From assembly GCA_030762935.1 (NCBI GenBank), contig CM060882.1:19473001-19537000 (forward strand): a stretch of 64,000 nucleotides of DNA. Direction: 5' to 3'. Source of the DNA: Hymenopus coronatus. Taxonomy: Eukaryota; Arthropoda; Insecta; Mantodea; Hymenopodidae. The first letter of the stretch is position 1. Each line of letters starts with the position of its first letter. The position numbers were made by a program, and so were the translations under genes. The notes below the pieces were generated by a model. That model saw only the letters and a list, made by a program, of their open reading frames with translations. It had not been told where the DNA came from and searched no databases. Below, piece after piece: positions 32,477 through 43,097 of the stretch.

Positions 32477-33346
32477 TCTTATGTGTTACACTCACATGAC
32501 TTTCTCTAGCTGTTCTACAAAACTCCTACAAAAGATTATTCTTCTTTGTACACAATGCTAATCAAGATAAATGTTATTACTTAGTTCTTTATAAGTAGAA
32601 GAGAATAAGGGAATGCTCTATGCTAAAGTGATTTGTCAAATGTTTTAAAAGCTATCGCTATGCGATTGTCATTGCAAATCACTTCTTTGCTTGGCCAGTA
32701 GTAGAACAAAAGAAAAACAGACACTTCCTGTGTGAGAAAAGTTTAAGTACTTCACAATTGAAACCAATAATAAGGAATATCTCGAAAACGGTTACCTCCA
32801 CAACAAAATCGTAAAGGACAAAAATTGTGTGTTTTGTCATGAGGTACATTTTTTGTGCAGTAGGTTTTTTGTTTTTTTTTCTATCGCTTACGGTTTAGCA
32901 GTTAAGCAAAATTCAGCAAAATTCATCCAGAATAAAGAGATCTTCAGAGGCTATTCCCAAAAAATTCGAGATATACATTTTATTTCGGACATAAATAGCT
33001 TTAATATACGGGATTTTAATTAAAATCGTTAGAGCTATTTTAAGAAAATGAAAATTTTCGAAATTTTTTCCATGTAAAGGGTAGTTTGTGGTTTTTTTTT
33101 AAAAAATCTTCGTGGCGCATCGTTGGAAGATACTAAACCTAAATACCAAGTTTGGTATTTAAGGATCCTTTTGTTTTGGGGCTATGCTGTCCACAAACAC
33201 ACACACACACACACACACACATACACACACGGACCTTTTTTTTAAAAATGCTTTTTTCGGTCTCAGGGGACCCCAAAACATATATTTCCGGTGAAATCTC
33301 GGTATCGAATTTTTGGGTACATTGTACATGTGGAGCTAGAGAAAGT
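32477..33346 (+). repeat. Family H, near-complete copy at a SINE tail
   Basis: Starts TCTTATGTGTTACACTCACA right after the A-rich tail of the SINE, and ends CATGTGGAGCTAGAGAAAGT. Confidence 0.93.
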
Positions 33347-33582
33347 AAAAATGCTTTTTTTCGGACTCAGGGGACCCAAACACATATATTTCCGGTGAAA
33401 TCTCGGTATCGAATTTTTGGGTACATTGTACATGTGGAGCTAGAGAAAGTAAAAATGCTTTTTTTCGGACTCAGGGGACCCAAACACATATATTTCCGGT
33501 GAAATCTCGGTATCGAATTTTTGGATGCATCACATACCTTCTCTATACCTATGTACATTATACATATGGGGCTAGAGAAAGT
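33244..33582 (+). repeat. Three tandem 3'-end units of family H
   Basis: Units at 33244-33346, 33347-33450 and 33451-33582 each run from AAAAATGCTTTTTT through ATTTCCGGTGAAATCTCGGT to GAGAAAGT. The first two are about 104 bp and almost identical. The third has a longer terminal stem region. Confidence 0.93.
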
Positions 33583-33668
33583 AAAAATCCAATGGCTATA
33601 AATTCCTCTGGAGTTTTTTTCGCTTTCTAGTTCCATGTTCCGTAGAAAACTGATTTCTTAAGCAGACT

Positions 33669-34805
33669 GACTTTACCTATCTAACTCCTGTCCTCCACAT
33701 GGATTGTTTGAAAAAAAAATCTGATGTGCTACACTCATATGACTTTCTCTAGCTCTTCTACAAACTTCTTACAAAAGATTATTCTTCTTTCTGCATCTTG
33801 CTAATTGAGGTACTCATTAGCACAATGTTCTTATTACTTAGTTCCTTATAAGTAGGAAGAAAATAAGGGAATACACTAGGCTAAAGCCATAGTCAAATGT
33901 TTTAAAAGCTGTCGTTATGCGATTGTCATTAAAAATCCCTTCTTTTCTTGGCCAGGAGTAGAACAAAAGAAAACCGCACACTCCCGTCTGAGAAAAGTAT
34001 AAGTACTTCATAACTGAAACTAATAACACTGAATACCTCGAAAACTGTAAGCTCCACGAGAAAAATATATATGTGACATAACTTGTGTATTTTAACAAGA
34101 CCTACATTTTTTGTATACCAAGTTTTTGTCTATCTCTTACGGTTTACTAGTTATGCCAAATTAAGCAAAATTCATCCAGAATAAACAGGTCTTTAGAAGT
34201 TATTCCCAGAAAATTCAAGATATACCTATTATTTGTCAGCTAAATATCTTTAATATACGACATTTTAATCAAAATCATTAGCCATTTTTAAGAAAATCAA
34301 AATTATCGAAAAAAGTTCCATGTAAAGGGTAGTTGGGGGTGGGGGGATTTTTCTCAAAATCTTCGTGTCGCATTCCTCGAAGATACTAAACTTAAATACA
34401 AAGTTTGGTGCTGTACCGACTTTTAGTTTTTGAGTTATCGTGTTCACAGACACACGGACACACTGACACACGGACACACACACACACACACACACACACC
34501 CACTCGGACCTTTTTGTGAAAATGCTTTTTTTGGATACAGGGGAGTCTAAAACATATATTTCCGGTGAAATCTAGGTATCGAATTTTTGGGTGAATACAA
34601 TACTTCTCTATCCCTAGGTACATCGTACATACGGGGCTAGAGAAATTAAAAATAATGATTTTAGTGTTATTTGCGATATTCTTTACATATCTATATGTAT
34701 CTTCCTCAAAGACGAAGAAGTGTATACAAACCCCAATGGCTATAAATTCCTCTGAGAGTTTTTTCGCTCGTAGTTCCATGCACCGTAGAAAAGTGATTTC
34801 TTTAG
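33669..34805 (+). repeat. 232-bp tandem repeat, unit 3, split by family H
   Basis: The left piece is 33669-33718 (GACTTTACCTATCTAACTCC). The right piece is 34648-34805 (GTTATTTGCGATATTCTTTA to AAGTGATTTCTTTAGCTG). The H insertion falls at almost the same point as in unit 2. Confidence 0.85.
33720..34647 (+). repeat. Family H, near-complete copy in tandem unit 3
   Basis: From TCTGATGTGCTACACTCATA to ACGGGGCTAGAGAAATTA, with a compound CACACGGA/CACA microsatellite at about 34448-34503. Confidence 0.93.
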
Positions 34806-35112
34806 CTGTACGTGCTTTAAAAGCACGCTGTTAAAAAGAGACGCTAGGATCGTTAATATTTATCGGGAAATCGTACAAGCTTGAGAACAATGACGTAAAT
34901 CTATTCCCCAGCCATAAACACTGTCGTCTTGCAAATGTTTCCAGGACAGCAGCTCTGCACAAACAGAAGAAAGCCATGCAACAAGTCGTAAAACACTCCT
35001 TCTCAGGGTGTTTATAGCTTTGGCACCCTTGTTTATTTTGTTCTACAAGTGCGAAGCGACTGCAACACACTCTTTATGGCACTTTAAACACCGTTTAAAT
35101 ATACGTAGTCTA
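34806..35112. other. Unique-looking DNA, nothing recognised
   Basis: About 300 bp without supported features. A 79-codon minus-strand frame has no signature. Confidence 0.45.
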
Positions 35113-35225
35113 CAAAAATATGAGGTGTATAATTCACATGACTTTCTCTACCTGTTCTGCAAAAAAAAAAAAAAACTATTCATACAAAAGATTATTCCTC
35201 TACCTACATCATGCTAAACGAGATA
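35113..35225 (+). repeat. Old family H copy, left piece (split by mariner M4)
   Basis: It begins at a decayed terminus (ATGAGGTGTATAATTCACAT) and runs to ATGCTAAACGAGATA, where M4 starts. The copy resumes at 37364 (TAAACATTAACATTAATGG), so CGAGATAAACATTAGC was the empty site. Confidence 0.85.
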
Positions 35226-35555
35226 CTAGGGGCGTTTAATAAGCCCTTAGAAAAAGACAGAAAAACAAATTATTTTGGTAGATTTTTATCAAAACTTACT
35301 ACACTTTTCCCAGCGTTTCTCTCAAAAATAGGATTTCGGAAGTCCTCAAAATACGCATTAGTTTGGGAGAGTACCTCTTCGTCAGACGTGACTGGTTTTC
35401 CACCGAAGCCTTTTTCAAGTTTGGAAATAAAAAAAAAAAAACACTGAGGACCAAATCTAGTAAATACGGTTGATGTAGTAATTCGATACTTAATTCTACA
35501 ATTTTCGCCATCAAAATTGCGCAGGTGCATTGTCTTGATGGATGAGAATATTTTT

Positions 35556-36435
35556 ACTTTCTCTATACGTACTATGTACATGGTGTATAGAGAAGGTATT
35601 GGACTCCACCCAAAAATTCGATACCGAGATTTCACCGGAAATATATGTTTTAGGGTCCCCTTTATCTAAAAAAAGCATTTTCGGAAAAAGGTCCGTGTGT
35701 GTGTGTGTGTGTGTGCGTGTGTGTGTACGTGTGTCTGTAAACACGATAATTCAAAAACAAAAAGTAGGTAAAATACCAAACTTGGTATTTAAGTTTAGTA
35801 CCTTCCAGGGATGCGACACGAAGATTTTGAGGAGAAAAAACCCCACCCCCAACTACCCTTTACATAGAACTTTTTTTCGAAAATTTTGATTTTCTCAAAA
35901 CTGGCTCTAACGATTTTGATTAAAATTTCGTATATTAAAGATATTTACCTGACAAACAAAATATATATCTTGAATTTTCTAGGAATAGCCTCTGAAGAGT
36001 AGTTTATTCTGCATGAATTTTACTGAATTTTGAATAACTGCTAAACCGTAAGAGATGGACAAACAGTTACTACACAACAAATGTAGAGCATTTTAAAACA
36101 CACAATTTATGCATTATATACATTTTTTCGTGCAGTTCGTCATTTTTGAGACATTCCTTATTTTTGGTTTCTGCTATGAAAAACATACTTTTCTCATACA
36201 GGAATTTGTCAACTGCTGTCCATACAAACAAAGGAATTTCAGTGACATAGCAACCAGCTTTTGAGTATCACATTAATCTATTGTCCTCCCTTATTTCACT
36301 TCTACTTACAAGGAAGCAAGTAATATGGCTATTTCTGCTAATTTTTTACTGATTAGCATGAAATAAATAGAAGTATAAGCTTTTTAAGAATATTGCAGAG
36401 ATGTAGGGAAAGTCATGTGAATGGTACACATCAGA
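35556..36435 (-). repeat. Family H copy nested inside mariner M4
   Basis: A complete subfamily 1 unit from ACTTTCTCTATACGTACTAT to GTACACATCAGA. The flanking mariner text GAATATTTTT and TATTTTTTTGCC compares with GAATATTTTTCTTTGC at the same site in M3 (12749). Confidence 0.93.
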
Positions 36436-36483
36436 TATTTTTTTGCCAGATGCCAGCGTTTTTTCTTGATGCAACAGATGCAA

Positions 36484-36828
36484 TTACAATGCACAATGAT
36501 CTGCATTTATACTTCTTCCTTTCTGCAAGTAATCAATGTAGATGATTCCACGTGCATCCCAAAAACCGAGGCCAACACTTTGTCTGCAGAATTCACACCA
36601 CCTTCGGAGCTGGCTCGCCTTTAAAAAGACACTGCTTCGATTGCACTTCTGTATCTTGAGTGTAATAATGTATTCAGTTTCATCCACAGCTATGTATCGA
36701 CGCAGAAACTCGTCAGGATTGCGACGGAAAAGTGACAAACCAGCTTCTAAATCAATCAAACGATTGCGTTTATTCTCCATTGATAGCAAAGGCGGCGTCC
36801 ATCTTGCCGAGACTTTTGTCAGAACCAA
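36484..36828 (-). pseudogene. Mariner transposase fragment (linker and first Asp)
   Basis: On the minus strand VSARWTPPLLSMENKRNRLI is the transposase linker, and FLRRYIAVDETEYII holds the first catalytic Asp. In active relatives the residue after DET is Trp; here it is Glu. A GIIYIDYLQKGRSINAD stretch follows. The rest is broken by the H insertion and frameshifts. Confidence 0.85.
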
Positions 36829-37363
36829 TTTTTGGTGCTAAATTGAGAACACTGGATTTTGTGAATCATTTCGGAGGTAGTCACTTCTACTGGATATCCG
36901 AATATCATTTGTGGATATACGGCCGCGTTTAAATTCAGTTATTCAAATGTAAATTGTTGCAAATGCAAGAGCAAATGTGCCATGATCTTCATTTAACTTG
37001 GCTTTTGCCTCTTTCGGTGTTAAGCCTTTTAAATTGAAGTACTTAATCACCGCACGAAACTCAGTTTTTTTCATCTTTCTTAATAGACAACAGACTGTTG
37101 ATTCAATCGCCTATGGCAACGAAATCACGAAATGGATATAGGTGAAACTTTAACTGCCATCTAGTAAGAGACGACAGTTACTAAATACACATTTTTTCGA
37201 TGCTAGGAGTGTAATTTCTTGGATGTTCTAAGGACTTATTTAACACCCCTCGTAGCTTATGAATCAGTACCAAATAGTTTTGGCAACGAGCAGCAAATGT
37301 CAGTTGCAATGGGAACGCCAAATTGCCACAGCAACACCATCTATTGATTTATTGAACCCCTAG

Positions 37364-38254
37364 TAAACATTAACATTAATGGCCTTAATATTTAGTTCCT
37401 TATAAGTAGAATGGGCCGCGCCGTGGCCGAGTAGTTACACCATTCGGCTCGCACCCAAGCGACCGCATATGAGATTTGTGGGCGAGTTTCCTCCGGGTTC
37501 TCCGGATTCCCCCGCCATCGCATTCCACCGGTGCTCTATATTCATCCATGTATCATCGCCTGCGGTGCATTGGCAGTAAAAGCGGCCATTAAAAGGTATA
37601 TAAAAAAAGAGATAAAGGAATCCACTAGGCTAAAAGCTGGTCAATATGTGAACAATTGAAATTCACTTCGCTTTGCATTTTCAGAAAAACAAAAGAGTGA
37701 TGAAATGAAAGATGGCCCCGTTTGAGAATATGCGTAGTTTAAATTTGAAACCAATAACAGGAAATATCTTGGAAAGGTTCAACAAAAAATGTATATGACA
37801 AATTGTGTTTTAACGAGTTCTAAATTTTTATTATAGTAAGTTTTTTATCTCTTACGGTTTACCGGTTATTCAAAATTCATCCTGAATGAACTGGTATTTA
37901 GAAGCTATTGCCAGAAATGTCATGATATACATTTTATTTGTTATATAAATAGCTTTAATATACGGTATTTTAATCAAAATCGTTAGAACCATTTTTGAGA
38001 AAAACAAACATTCAATTTTTTTTTTTTTCCATAAAGGATAGTTTGAGGTGGGGAGATTTTGATGAAAATCTTCGTGTCGCACCCTTGGAAGATACCAAAC
38101 TTAAATATATGAACGGCCAGTTTTCTAAAAATGCTTTTCGTTGGACTCAGGGCACCTCAAAATATATGTTTCCGGTGAAATCTTGGATCGATTTTCTGGA
38201 TGCAATACAATATCTTCCCTATGCACTATATGCATAGTGCGTGTAGAGAATGTA
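37364..38254 (+). repeat. Old family H copy, right piece
   Basis: It continues the copy begun at 35113, interrupted by SINE A at 37413-37606. It runs to a terminal region with an ATGCACTATATGCATAGTGC palindrome and GTAGAGAATGTA. Confidence 0.85.
37413..37606 (+). mobile_element. tRNA-derived SINE, type A
   Basis: Head GGGCCGCGCCGTGGCCGAGT, but with a small deletion in the B-box region. It ends in AAAAGCGGCCATTAAAAGG and an A-rich tail, and it is inserted in an H copy. Confidence 0.88.
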
Positions 38255-38376
38255 AAAATGGCATTAATGATTTCTATTAAAATACCATATATTAACGGTA
38301 ATTAAAATGTATAGTTATCTTAAACTTTCTGGGAAACGAAATTACGTCGTTTTTAATGTGCCTTATTTTTTTTTGT

Positions 38377-38616
38377 AGTGTTTAACACCCGCTTTAACTA
38401 CTTACGGCACCGCAGGCGGTGACACTGATGATACATGAATGATGATGGAGCACCGGTGGAATGCAATGGCGGGGGAAACCGGAGAACCCAGAGAAAACCC
38501 GCCCCAGCGCCGCTTTATCCACCACAAATCTCACATGCGGTTGCTTGGGATCGAACCCCGACCGTCTAGGTGAGAGTCGAGTGGTCTATCCACTCGGCCA
38601 CGGCGCGGCGCGGCCC
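38377..38616 (-). mobile_element. SINE type A with 13-bp target duplication
   Basis: The minus-strand head GGCCGCGCCGCGCCGTGGCC carries a duplicated GCGCC. B-box GGTTCGATCCCAA. TTAATGTGCCTTA at 38353-38365 and TTAATGTGCCCTA at 38618-38630 flank the unit (one mismatch), direct evidence of retrotransposition. Confidence 0.93.
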
Positions 38617-38630
38617 CTTAATGTGCCCTA

Positions 38631-39130
38631 CGCTTTGATAGCTTTTTTTTTAATTACTTAATTCCTTATAAGGGCCGGTTGTACGAACTCGGAATAAATC
38701 TTGGAATAGTTATTCTTGGAATACACTATTCATGGTATAAATGTGGTGACGAGTTGTACGATGCAATTTTATTCCATAGATATCTATTCGACTGTTTGTA
38801 GATTTAAAACTAATGTTGGCTATGCTGCGAGTCATTCGTGGCCAACTTGATACGTAATTACTGCTTTGTTTTGCTGAAAACTTCATTGTTTTCACAATCA
38901 GCTGTTCCTAAACTATGTATTATTTCTTATTTTAACTACTTACGGTACTATGAAATCATTATGAATGTTCATAAGCGTGTATTTTTTTTTATTCATTTTG
39001 TTAATTACAAAAGGTATAAGTTATATTATAAATATCAGTTCACAATTTTTATATATAGTTATGAACAATGTTGTCTGTGCGTTTAAACTAAACATGTGCA
39101 GGAAGATGGTAACAAAATGAGGTGTTGTAA
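38631..39130. other. Unique-looking DNA, nothing recognised
   Basis: It includes an H-like scrap (TACTTAATTCCTTATAAG, 38654-38672) that stops at GGGCCGGTTGTACGAAC, a motif that may begin another small element. The rest is AT-rich. Confidence 0.4.
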
Positions 39131-39133
39131 GCG

Positions 39134-40090
39134 CTATAGAATGAGCAAGGCAAAAATTATTGCCGACTGCAGTGAAAGACGCTTATGTTTTTGCAGATCT
39201 TCTCTTGCTGCTCTAAGATGACAACGTAAACCGTCGACGCTGGGATGCGTTTCAGACAGCATATAATGCTGAAAGCCAAGTGCGAGCCACACCTGTGCGA
39301 AGCGGTCGGTAGTACTTCGAGTCTCTAGTTGTAGTAATGTACGAGCATAATCGTTGGGATTTTGCGAAGGAGCAAGACAGTGCAATTGCGAAACAACTCA
39401 GTGCCAAATCTGTCCTGCTATTGTGCAGGTAACAAAACGATGTCGTAGCGTATCGCGCACACCGCAAAGGTTGCATGTGGGGGTCCTCACCATGTTGTAT
39501 CGGAATTTTTTTATCCTCTGTAGCCACAACATCATTGATGACCAAATATGCGCATGTAGTCCACTCCGTAGATATGTTGCGCAAATGGATGTTCCGCCAT
39601 ACCTGACACCAGGGTCTGTTGGGCATCCTATCCACCACATGAATTGGTGTAAGCAGCCGCTGTAGGAAAATCTTGTAAAGCTCAGTTGATAGTCCTCTAG
39701 GTTGCTGAGGTAGGACATCGACATCAATGCCATCCAAAACATGGAGTGCTCTCTTAAAACCCGCAGGAACAGACCGAACTGGAGTTCCAAGAGAATTCTT
39801 GAAGAGTTCCCAAAATGCTATTTCTTGTTCCTCTCCATATCCACTAGTGGCAAGTATAATAGATTTAACAAAAACCGCTTTACTCTTAGGTCCCACTGCA
39901 ATTAAACCTAAGCAGCCTTCGTTACGTTTTCGCCACAATTGGGTTTTAGCTACACGAAAGGGCTGTGCTCTCCATAATTAGTATCCAATAAGTCGCTCAA
40001 TTCGGGAGACGTGTTTTTCAGGCATTGGTAGTATCTGCGCCATATACCATAATTTTGCCAGCTTTGGGAGATTTCTTATACATTTCGACA
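39134..40090 (-). pseudogene. Non-LTR retrotransposon (LINE) ORF2, 3' remnant
   Basis: Minus-strand frames show, in order, LPKLAKLWYMAQILPMPEKH, a GCLGLIAVGPKSKAVFVKSI segment typical of the region after the reverse transcriptase, and a zinc-type motif CNLCGVRDTLRHRFVTC (C-x2-C, H, C). The frame changes near 39700 and has a stop near 39978. The 5' part, including the polymerase core, is absent, as expected for a 5'-truncated LINE. The clade was not determined. Confidence 0.75.
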
Positions 40091-40174
40091 TGCTGATAAA
40101 GCTGAACTAAGGACATATACCTGGAGAATAGGCACAGCATGAGCACTCGTGCAATCATGGTTACATATTATATA

Positions 40175-40498
40175 GGCGTGCCAAGTATATCAGGTCTGAC
40201 TCCTTGGCACAGGTCACTAGAGCCTTGACCTACCGCCCACCGCTACGTCCCCCATCGCGGTCCATTACAGACGTCATGCATGGGGTGCAGTATTGGAGGG
40301 TGAGACGTGGTCAGCGCTTCGATCCCCCGCCCCCCCCCGGCTAGTTAATGAGGTCTTCACGACCTCCATCAAGTAGCTCCTCCAGAGACCTCACGAGGCT
40401 GAGTCCAGGTCTCCCAGCGGAGGAAAAATACTGGGAATCGAACCCAGATATCCCGCTTGGCAAGCAGCAACACTACCACCGCGCTAAGGAAACGATAT
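40175..40498 (-). mobile_element. tRNA-derived SINE, type E (insect-wide domain)
   Basis: The minus-strand head is GTTTCCTTAGCGCGGTGGTA, then GCTTGCCAAGCGGGATATC and B-box GGGTTCGATTCCC. The body contains GGAGGAGCTACTTGATGGAG and GCGCTGACCACGTCTCACCC, then TGTAATGGACCGCG..GGTCAAGGC. The body resembles the shared domain of SINEs known from termites, cockroaches and locusts (recalled, not searched). Confidence 0.8.
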
Positions 40499-40544
40499 TG
40501 CTGCTGCCTAATTTATTAACCTAGCATTAGATAGTGGTCGTCTC

Positions 40545-40683
40545 TTAGTGCGGTGGTAGCGCGTCTGCTTACCAAGCAGAAGACCCGGCTTCAATTCCCG
40601 GTACTGCTATGGGGATTTTCAGATTTGGTCCGGGGTGCACTATGCCTCGTGATGTCCCAATTGAGGAGCTACTTGAGGAAAAA
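40545..40683 (+). mobile_element. SINE type E, second copy, left piece
   Basis: Head GTCTCTTAGTGCGGTGGTAG, B-box GGCTTCAATTCCC, body to GAGGAGCTACTTGAGG, where a family H copy is inserted. It is divergent to the copy on the left, head to head, about 46 bp apart. Confidence 0.85.
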
Positions 40684-41537
40684 TCTGATGTGTTCCATTC
40701 ACATGACTTTCTCTACAACTCTGCAATAAATTGTTGTTAAAAAGCATATGCTTCTATTTACTTCCTGCTAATCGAGAAACAATTAGCAGAAACAGTCTTA
40801 TTACTTGCTTCCTTGTAAGTAGAAGCGAAATAAGGGAGTGCCATAGGTTAAAGTGATAGTCAAAAGCTAGTTGCTATGTGACTGAAGTTCCTTTGTATGG
40901 ACAGGAGTTAACAAAGACCTGTATGAGAATAGTATGTTTTTTATAGCTGAAACCAAAAACAAGGAATATCTAAAAACAGTCAACTCCACGAAAAAAATGT
41001 ATATAACATAAAGTGTGTGTTTTAAAGAGCTCTACATTTGTTATGTGGTAAGTTTTTGTCCATCTCTTACGGTTTTTCAGTTATGCAAAATTCCGTAAAA
41101 TTTATCCAGAATAAAGTAGTCTTCAGAGGCTATTCCCAGAAAATTCAAAATACACATTTTATTTGTTAGGTAAATATATTTAATATACGACATTTTAATC
41201 AAAATCATTAGAGCCATGCTTTAGAAAATCAAAATTTTCTAAAAATGTTCCATGTAAAGGGTAGTTTGGGGTGGGGGGATTTTTCTCAAAATCTTCATGT
41301 CGCATCCCTGGAAGATACTAAACTTAAATACCAAGTTTGGTATTTTACCGACTTTTCGTTTTTGAGTTATCGTGTTCACAGACACACGGACACACTGACA
41401 CACGGACTAACACACACACGGACCTTTTTCTGAAAATACTTTTTTGGATACAGTGGACCCTAAAACGTATATTTCCGGTGAAATCTCGGTATCGAATTTT
41501 TTGGTGGAGTGCGTACATAGTGCGTATAGAGAAAGTA
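40684..41537 (+). repeat. Family H copy inserted in a SINE
   Basis: From TCTGATGTGTTCCATTCACA to GTGCGTATAGAGAAAGTA, with part of the hairpin deleted (GGAGTGCGTACATAGTGCG). Confidence 0.93.
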
Positions 41538-41680
41538 GAAAGCAGCGACTCCAGGACTCGGGGCGCTGACCACATACTATCCCCCAGTACTGCACCCCAT
41601 CTATGGAGCCTGTAATGGGCAGAGATAGGAGACGCAGCGGTCGGACTGTTGCGCCATTGAGTTTTTCATTAGATATTAAT
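41538..41680 (+). mobile_element. SINE type E, second copy, right piece
   Basis: AGCAGCGACTCCAGGACTCG, then GCGCTGACCACATACTATCC, TACTGCACCCCAT and TGTAATGGGCAG continue the type E body in the order of the first copy. Confidence 0.82.
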
Positions 41681-41754
41681 CTGGCAGTGACCTAACCCTC
41701 CAGATATCGTTTTACGAGCAGGAATATTAATAATAAACATTTCAATGTTCGTTT

Positions 41755-41890
41755 GCTTTTTCTTTCTCTACCGCGTACTAGTAATTACAGGAAGTACTGC
41801 ATTCCACGTCTAGATTTCACGGCAAATAAACTTTTGAGGTTACTTGTATTCAGAACAGAATTTTAGAAAAATGTCCATATATTGTGCGGA
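41755..41890 (-). repeat. Diverged family H hairpin-end fragment
   Basis: CTTTCTCTACCGCGTACTAG, TACTGCATTCCA and AGATTTCACGGCAAATAAAC match the hairpin end with decay. Confidence 0.6.
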
Positions 41891-41956
41891 AGGGAATTCA
41901 TTGCACTACTTTAACCCTATTGCAGATCTCATTATTTGGAACATATTTTATATTTT

Positions 41957-42826
41957 TACTTTCTCTCCACGTATTATGTACATAGTGTATAGAGAAGGTA
42001 TTGCACTCCACCAAAAAATTCGATACCGAGATTTCACCGGAAATATATGTTTTAGGGTCCCCTGTATCCAGAAAAAGCATTTTCAGAAAAAGGTCCGTGT
42101 GTGTGTGTCAGTGTGTCTGTGAACATGATAACTCAAAAACGAAAAGTCGGTAAAATACCAAACTTGGTATTTAAGTTTAGTATCTTCCAGGGATGCGACA
42201 CGAAGATTTTGAGAATAATCCCCCAGCCTAAACTACCCTTTACATAGACTTTTTTTTTCTCGAAAATTTTGATTTTCTAAAATATAGCTCTAACGATTTT
42301 GATTAAAATATCATATATTAAAGATATTTACCTGACAAATAAAATGTATATTTTGAATTTTCTAGGAATAGCCTCTGAAGACTACTTTATTCTGGACGAA
42401 TTTTACGGAATTTTGCATTACTGCTAAACCTTAAGAGATGGAAAAAACTTAGCACATAAAAATGTAGAGTACTTTAAAACACACAATTTATGTTATATGC
42501 ATTTTTTTTCATGGAGTTCATCTTTTTGAGACATTTCTTGTTTTTTTGGTTTCTGCTACGAAAAACTTATATTTTTCTCACACAGGAATTTGTCAACTGT
42601 TGTCCATACAAACAAAGGAACTTCAGTGACATAGCAACAGCTTTTGACTATCACTTTAACCTATGGTAGTCCCTTATTTCGCTTCTACTTAAAAAGAAGC
42701 AAGTAGTAGGAGGACTATTTCTGCTAATTTTTTCTGATTAGTATGAAGTAAATAGAAGTATAAGCTTTTTAAGAATAATTTGTTGCAGAGATGTAGATGA
42801 AGCCATGTGAATGGAACACATCAGAT
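41957..42826 (-). repeat. Family H, near-complete copy
   Basis: From ACTTTCTCTCCACGTATTAT to GGAACACATCAGATC. The terminal palindrome is kept. Confidence 0.94.
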
Positions 42827-42831
42827 CTTTT

Positions 42832-43097
42832 GTTTTTGGTTTCAGTTTTAAAATACAGGAATTTGGCTACGCAAAGAAACGGATTTCAATCCGTTAGATA
42901 CCACATTTTAAAATGTGACTATATGTTTAATCTAATGCATTTCCTTATTTCCCTTATATTTATAAGGAACTAAGTAATGAGACCGTTTCTGCTAATGTTT
43001 CTATCTAGATTAGCATGAATTGGATAGAAGAATACGCTTAGTAGTACTAATCTGTTAGAGATGTAGAGAAAGCCATGTGAATGTAACACATCAGATT
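42832..43097 (-). repeat. Family H, tandem partial copy
   Basis: TTTGGTTTCAGTTTTAAAAT onward through GCCATGTGAATGTAACACAT is a subfamily 2 end, placed directly after the subfamily 1 copy in the same orientation. Confidence 0.85.

Larger units (their letters stand above)
31317..33668 (+). repeat. 232-bp tandem repeat, unit 2, split twice
   Basis: Its pieces are 31317-31376, 32129-32225 and 33583-33668. The first gap holds a family H copy. The second holds a SINE A with a second H copy at its tail. The pieces rejoin in the order of unit 1. Confidence 0.85.
35226..37363 (-). mobile_element. Mariner M4 with TA target duplication, split by family H
   Basis: Termini CTAGGGGCGTTTAATAAG and ATTGAACCCCTAG are flanked by TA on both sides (35224 and 37364). 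It is the same subfamily as M3. An H copy sits at 35556-36435. Near 37240 a second terminus-like motif (AAGGACTTATTTAACACCCC) occurs inside the end, so about 110 bp of extra sequence lies between two versions of the same terminus. Confidence 0.9.

Noticed and set aside
33244..33582. CRISPR-like array from three ~104-bp direct repeats
   Set aside because: The units are long, have no spacers, and belong to a eukaryotic transposon end.
39252..39938. 228-codon frame as a possible host gene
   Set aside because: Its N-terminal part matches a LINE ORF2 tail and the frame then leaves the homologous reading. The zinc motif is in another frame.
40545..40620. Functional tRNA genes at this and other tRNA-like heads (4380, 27120, 29030, 31030, 60820)
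   Set aside because: All continue into SINE bodies or have mismatched acceptor stems, and several are multi-copy. A tRNAscan run with a high score would be needed to revive any.
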